From: Alphaproteobacteria bacterium
GTDB taxonomy: Bacteria; Pseudomonadota; Alphaproteobacteria; UBA8366
DNA: 7,841 nucleotides
Reading direction: 5' to 3'
NCBI GenBank assembly: GCA_018665505.1
Contig: JABJCS010000572.1
Location: forward strand, 1-7,841
The notes beneath the pieces were generated by a model, which saw only the letters and a list, made by a program, of their open reading frames with translations, had not been told where the DNA came from and did no database searches. A program made the translations under genes and the position numbers. This document shows positions 5,660 through 7,841 of this stretch, in pieces. The stretch's first letter is position 1. Each line of letters opens with the position of its first letter.

Positions 5660-6529
5660 ATGTCGGCGGAAATACAAACGGTGCAAGATTACACTCGAAT
5701 CACGGTAGCCCCGTTGGCGGGTGCGCTCGGGGCGGAGATATTTGGCGTCGACATTACCGATGTCGATCAAGAGACATATGCGGAAATCCATCAGGCTTTC
5801 CTGGATCACAGCGTTATCTTTTTTCGCGATCAGGATCTGACTCCCGAGACGCAGATGGCGTTTGGCCGACTCTTCGGCCCCCTCAACCGGCACAGCTATG
5901 TGAAGGGGATGGATGACTATCCCGATGTTTTCCGCATCGTGAAGGAGCCGACCGACGTCCACCATTTCGGCAACGCCTGGCATTCCGACCTGGCCTATGA
6001 GGAAGAACCCGCACTTGGCACCATTCTCTATGGCATGGACGTCCCGGATGCGGGCGGTGATACCATGTTCACCAGCCTCTATGCCGCCTATGACGCGCTT
6101 TCCGATGGCATGAAGCGGATGCTGGCCGATCTGCGCATCGTCTTCACCAACGCCAATACCTATGGCAAGGATGCGACGCGGTTTAAGACTGGCGTCGCGA
6201 AAGACATGACGGTGGCGCAAGCGCCGGAAGAAAAAGAAGTGCTGCATCCGATCGTTCGCACTCATCCGGAGACGGGCCGCAAGGCACTCTATCTCAGCAC
6301 CACTCATTTCAGCCACATCGAAGGTATGACCAGGGCGGAATCTCAACCGCTGCTCGATCAATTGTCGAAACATGCGGTGCGTCCGGACTTCACCTGCCGC
6401 TTCAAATGGCGACCGGGCTCGGTCGCGATGTGGGACAATCGTTGTACCATGCATTACGCGGTCAACGATTTCCCCGAAGCGCGCCGCATTATGCAACGGG
6501 TGACTTTGCAGGGGGATCGGCCATTTTAG
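5660..6529 (+). CDS. TauD/TfdA family Fe(II)/2-oxoglutarate-dependent dioxygenase
   Basis: A 289-residue cytoplasmic dioxygenase that couples 2-oxoglutarate decarboxylation to hydroxylation of a substrate, often followed by C-S, C-O or C-N cleavage. The iron triad is complete: His108 and Asp110 in NAWHSDLAY and His265 in RCTMHYAVND. Arg276 lies 11 residues after the distal His, as expected for the 2-oxoglutarate carboxylate ligand, and Thr135 in GGDTMF matches the second 2-oxoglutarate contact seen in TauD. The N-terminal LAGALGAEIFGVD segment (19-31) is also typical. Family members act on taurine, 2,4-D, alkyl sulfates and many other acids; nothing visible identifies the substrate. AAAGGAG (5643-5649) precedes the ATG by 10 nt, and the 15-bp gap after the LLM gene places it last in the four-gene plus-strand run. 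It faces the Rieske beta-subunit gene across 40 bp. Confidence 0.93.
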   Translation: MSAEIQTVQDYTRITVAPLAGALGAEIFGVDITDVDQETYAEIHQAFLDHSVIFFRDQDLTPETQMAFGRLFGPLNRHSYVKGMDDYPDVFRIVKEPTDVHHFGNAWHSDLAYEEEPALGTILYGMDVPDAGGDTMFTSLYAAYDALSDGMKRMLADLRIVFTNANTYGKDATRFKTGVAKDMTVAQAPEEKEVLHPIVRTHPETGRKALYLSTTHFSHIEGMTRAESQPLLDQLSKHAVRPDFTCRFKWRPGSVAMWDNRCTMHYAVNDFPEARRIMQRVTLQGDRPF

Positions 6530-6550
6530 GCGAAACCGCGTGATCGCCGC

Positions 6551-6564
6551 TTCTCAATAGAGAA
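6551..6564. terminator. Weak hairpin between convergent operons
   Basis: TTCTC-AATA-GAGAA forms a 5-bp stem with a 4-nt loop between the stops of the dioxygenase (6529) and the Rieske beta subunit (6570). On the plus strand it is followed by TGTTGTTA, only modestly T-rich. It is the only candidate terminator in this 40-bp gap and is weak. Confidence 0.2.
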
Positions 6565-6569
6565 TGTTG

Positions 6570-7073
6570 TTACACGCAGAAAACGTCAATTACGGACGGA
6601 ATGTAGTCATTCATCAGGATTACCTTTTTGCGGGTGATCTTCCATTTGCCGTCGAATTTTTTCAGATCGTGCTCGTAGCGCCCGAAGAACGCATGCTGCG
6701 AGCGATCGCGTAATGAATATGTGTGACAGGTCCACGCCGAATGCAGTGTCATTTCCGTATCGCTCGGCGGAGTTTCGAAGACTGAGTTGGCAATCACGTG
6801 GGTCGTGCGCGCCAGCGGGAACAGGGCTGGAGCTTGTTTGGTATTGATGCGCCAGACGCGATCCTCGATCCCGGCGCGGGTCTCGAAATAGAACAGCGAA
6901 ATCTCGCGTTTGACGTTGTCCGTCAATTCTTCGTCGTTGCGCCAAGCGGGAGCCCAGAAGACGGCGTCCTCGTGATAGAGGTCGATCCATTCTTCCCAGC
7001 GCCGCATATCGATATACAAGGCTTCACGCGACAGGACGTCCGTGCCCTCTGCGAGCAAATCTCTCTCAGACAT
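6570..7073 (-). CDS. Aromatic-ring-hydroxylating dioxygenase, beta (small) subunit
   Basis: A 167-residue protein of the SnoaL/NTF2-like fold used by small subunits of Rieske oxygenases (PF00866 type). Typical N-terminal segment: REALYIDMRRWEEWIDLY, followed by HEDAVFWAPAW (residues about 16-44); later ARTTHVIAN (about 88-96), then FGRYEHDLKKFDGKWKI and KKVILMND near the C-terminus. The subunit carries no cofactor; it packs against the alpha subunit in an alpha3beta3 hexamer and mainly stabilises it. ATG 7073 lies 9 bp after the alpha-subunit stop, with an AGGGGA ribosome site (7084-7079) overlapping that stop, so the two are co-transcribed and probably translationally coupled. The length is normal for the family. 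The substrate class cannot be inferred from this subunit. Confidence 0.9.
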   Translation of the reverse strand: MSERDLLAEGTDVLSREALYIDMRRWEEWIDLYHEDAVFWAPAWRNDEELTDNVKREISLFYFETRAGIEDRVWRINTKQAPALFPLARTTHVIANSVFETPPSDTEMTLHSAWTCHTYSLRDRSQHAFFGRYEHDLKKFDGKWKITRKKVILMNDYIPSVIDVFCV

Positions 7074-7082
7074 GGGTATCCC

Positions 7083-7841
7083 CTATTCGGCGGCGGCGAG
7101 TGTTTGGTCGCGGTTGTGTCCGGCGCGCATCAGGCGCGACCATTCCCGGTAGGGGCCATGATAGGAGGTCTCTCCTTGATCCATGAAATTTCCGTATAGG
7201 CTAGTCTCCGGCACCATGCCTAATTCTTTCGCCTCTTCATCCGGGCCATGGATCATGGTCGCCATACCGCGCTCGAAGCTTTGCAGGTATTCGCCCGGGA
7301 AGGACAGATATCCTTCATGGCAATCCGCATAACAAATCGTGTCATCCGGCGTCGCCATGCCGCTGGAATTAAAGAAATCCTCGTGCTGGCGCACACGTTT
7401 CGCCCGCAGATCGTCCGGCTCGTTGATCGGCGCGAAACTGTACACCTTCATCTCCGTCAATTTTGGCCCATGTGGGATGTAGGTGCGCATGACCAACGAT
7501 GTCGAATCGTTGAATTGCAGGTTAGGGAAAATCGTAATGTTGCGCGAACGCGTCATCCATTTCGCCCGAATGTCGCCAACCTTCTCGCGCACCGCCTCGA
7601 TCATGCCCCAGAACGGCATGCTCTCCGGCTTCGGATGTTCGTTCCAGATCATGCTGTGACCGTTCTTGAAGGTGTACATGCCGGCGGCCATGGCGAAGCG
7701 ATCGCGGAAGTCGGGGGATTCGACTTGATCGTTATCGCTCTCGCCCTCTTGGCGGCGCTGTACGACCTTCATGAAGGTCGTGTGGGTCGAGGTCAGATGA
7801 TACGGATCCATGCCGTTATCCATCTGCATCTTCCAATTGGC
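7083..7841 (-). CDS. Rieske ring-hydroxylating oxygenase alpha subunit, C-terminal catalytic domain (partial)
   Basis: Partial gene; its 5' part, including the Rieske [2Fe-2S] domain, lies beyond the right edge. The frame is open to base 7841, giving 252 visible residues beginning ANWKMQMDNGMDPYHLTSTH. In that fragment Asp12, His15 and His20 match the bridging Asp and two His iron ligands of naphthalene dioxygenase (D205, H208, H213). The third, carboxylate ligand is expected in SSGMATPDD (visible residues about 159-167). GETSYHGPYREWSRLM near the end is the conserved alpha-subunit C-terminal segment. The enzyme inserts oxygen into an aromatic or similar ring, using electrons from a ferredoxin and reductase not in this window. 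The ATG at 7829 is internal and not the true start. Paired with the beta subunit 9 bp downstream. The family is certain; the substrate is unknown. Confidence 0.93.
   Translation of the reverse strand, partial: ANWKMQMDNGMDPYHLTSTHTTFMKVVQRRQEGESDNDQVESPDFRDRFAMAAGMYTFKNGHSMIWNEHPKPESMPFWGMIEAVREKVGDIRAKWMTRSRNITIFPNLQFNDSTSLVMRTYIPHGPKLTEMKVYSFAPINEPDDLRAKRVRQHEDFFNSSGMATPDDTICYADCHEGYLSFPGEYLQSFERGMATMIHGPDEEAKELGMVPETSLYGNFMDQGETSYHGPYREWSRLMRAGHNRDQTLAAAE

Noticed and set aside
5639..6496. A 285-codon open frame on the minus strand
   Set aside because: It lies entirely antisense to the TauD-like gene, whose iron ligands and 2-oxoglutarate residues are all present. The translated product is Arg/His-rich with no recognisable motif, typical of a GC-rich shadow frame.

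Overview
The window reads as a piece of a proteobacterial chromosome, most likely an alphaproteobacterium. It is fairly GC-rich by eye, densely packed, uses Shine-Dalgarno-led genes, and carries one copy of the palindromic GTCATTCCCGC-type repeat that is common in Proteobacteria. No rRNA, tRNA, CRISPR array, transposase or phage gene is visible. All intact genes look like catabolic enzymes, and there is no regulator or transporter in view.

Layout from left to right. (1) Minus strand, running off the left edge: the first 18 codons of a probable MaoC-like dehydratase (54 to 1). It is preceded in the same direction by a full class III (CaiB/BaiF) CoA-transferase (1324 to 119). (2) Plus strand, divergent from the CoA-transferase: a hot-dog thioesterase of the HNGHMN type (1437-1931). 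(3) Minus strand, convergent with the thioesterase: a luciferase-like monooxygenase fold (LLM) oxidoreductase (2790 to 1942). (4) A 174-bp divergent intergenic region with a perfect 29-bp inverted repeat (2870-2945). (5) A tight plus-strand run, 2965-6529: a compact atypical LLM protein, two tandem paralogous LLM proteins of 290 residues each (about 61% identical by hand alignment), and a TauD/TfdA-type Fe(II)/2-oxoglutarate dioxygenase. (6) Minus strand, entering from the right edge: the C-terminal catalytic part of a Rieske ring-hydroxylating oxygenase alpha subunit, then its small beta subunit, ending 40 bp from the TauD-like gene.

Taken together this is an oxidation-rich catabolic island. 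Three oxygenase or redox chemistries (Rieske non-haem iron, Fe(II)/2-oxoglutarate, flavin or F420 LLM) sit next to enzymes that load CoA (CoA-transferase), probably hydrate an enoyl-CoA (MaoC) and release CoA (thioesterase). The natural reading is initial oxidation of an aromatic, heterocyclic or otherwise recalcitrant organic compound, followed by CoA-dependent breakdown. The substrate cannot be read from the sequence. The three LLM genes with the canonical motif set (1942, 3882, 4772) resemble the subfamily usually annotated F420-dependent. Whether this organism makes F420 cannot be judged here.

No single gene is of an unknown kind. The parts most worth a second look are the four-gene LLM set, including the compact member without the usual Asp/Glu-His pair, and the combination of enzymes as a possibly uncharacterised pathway.
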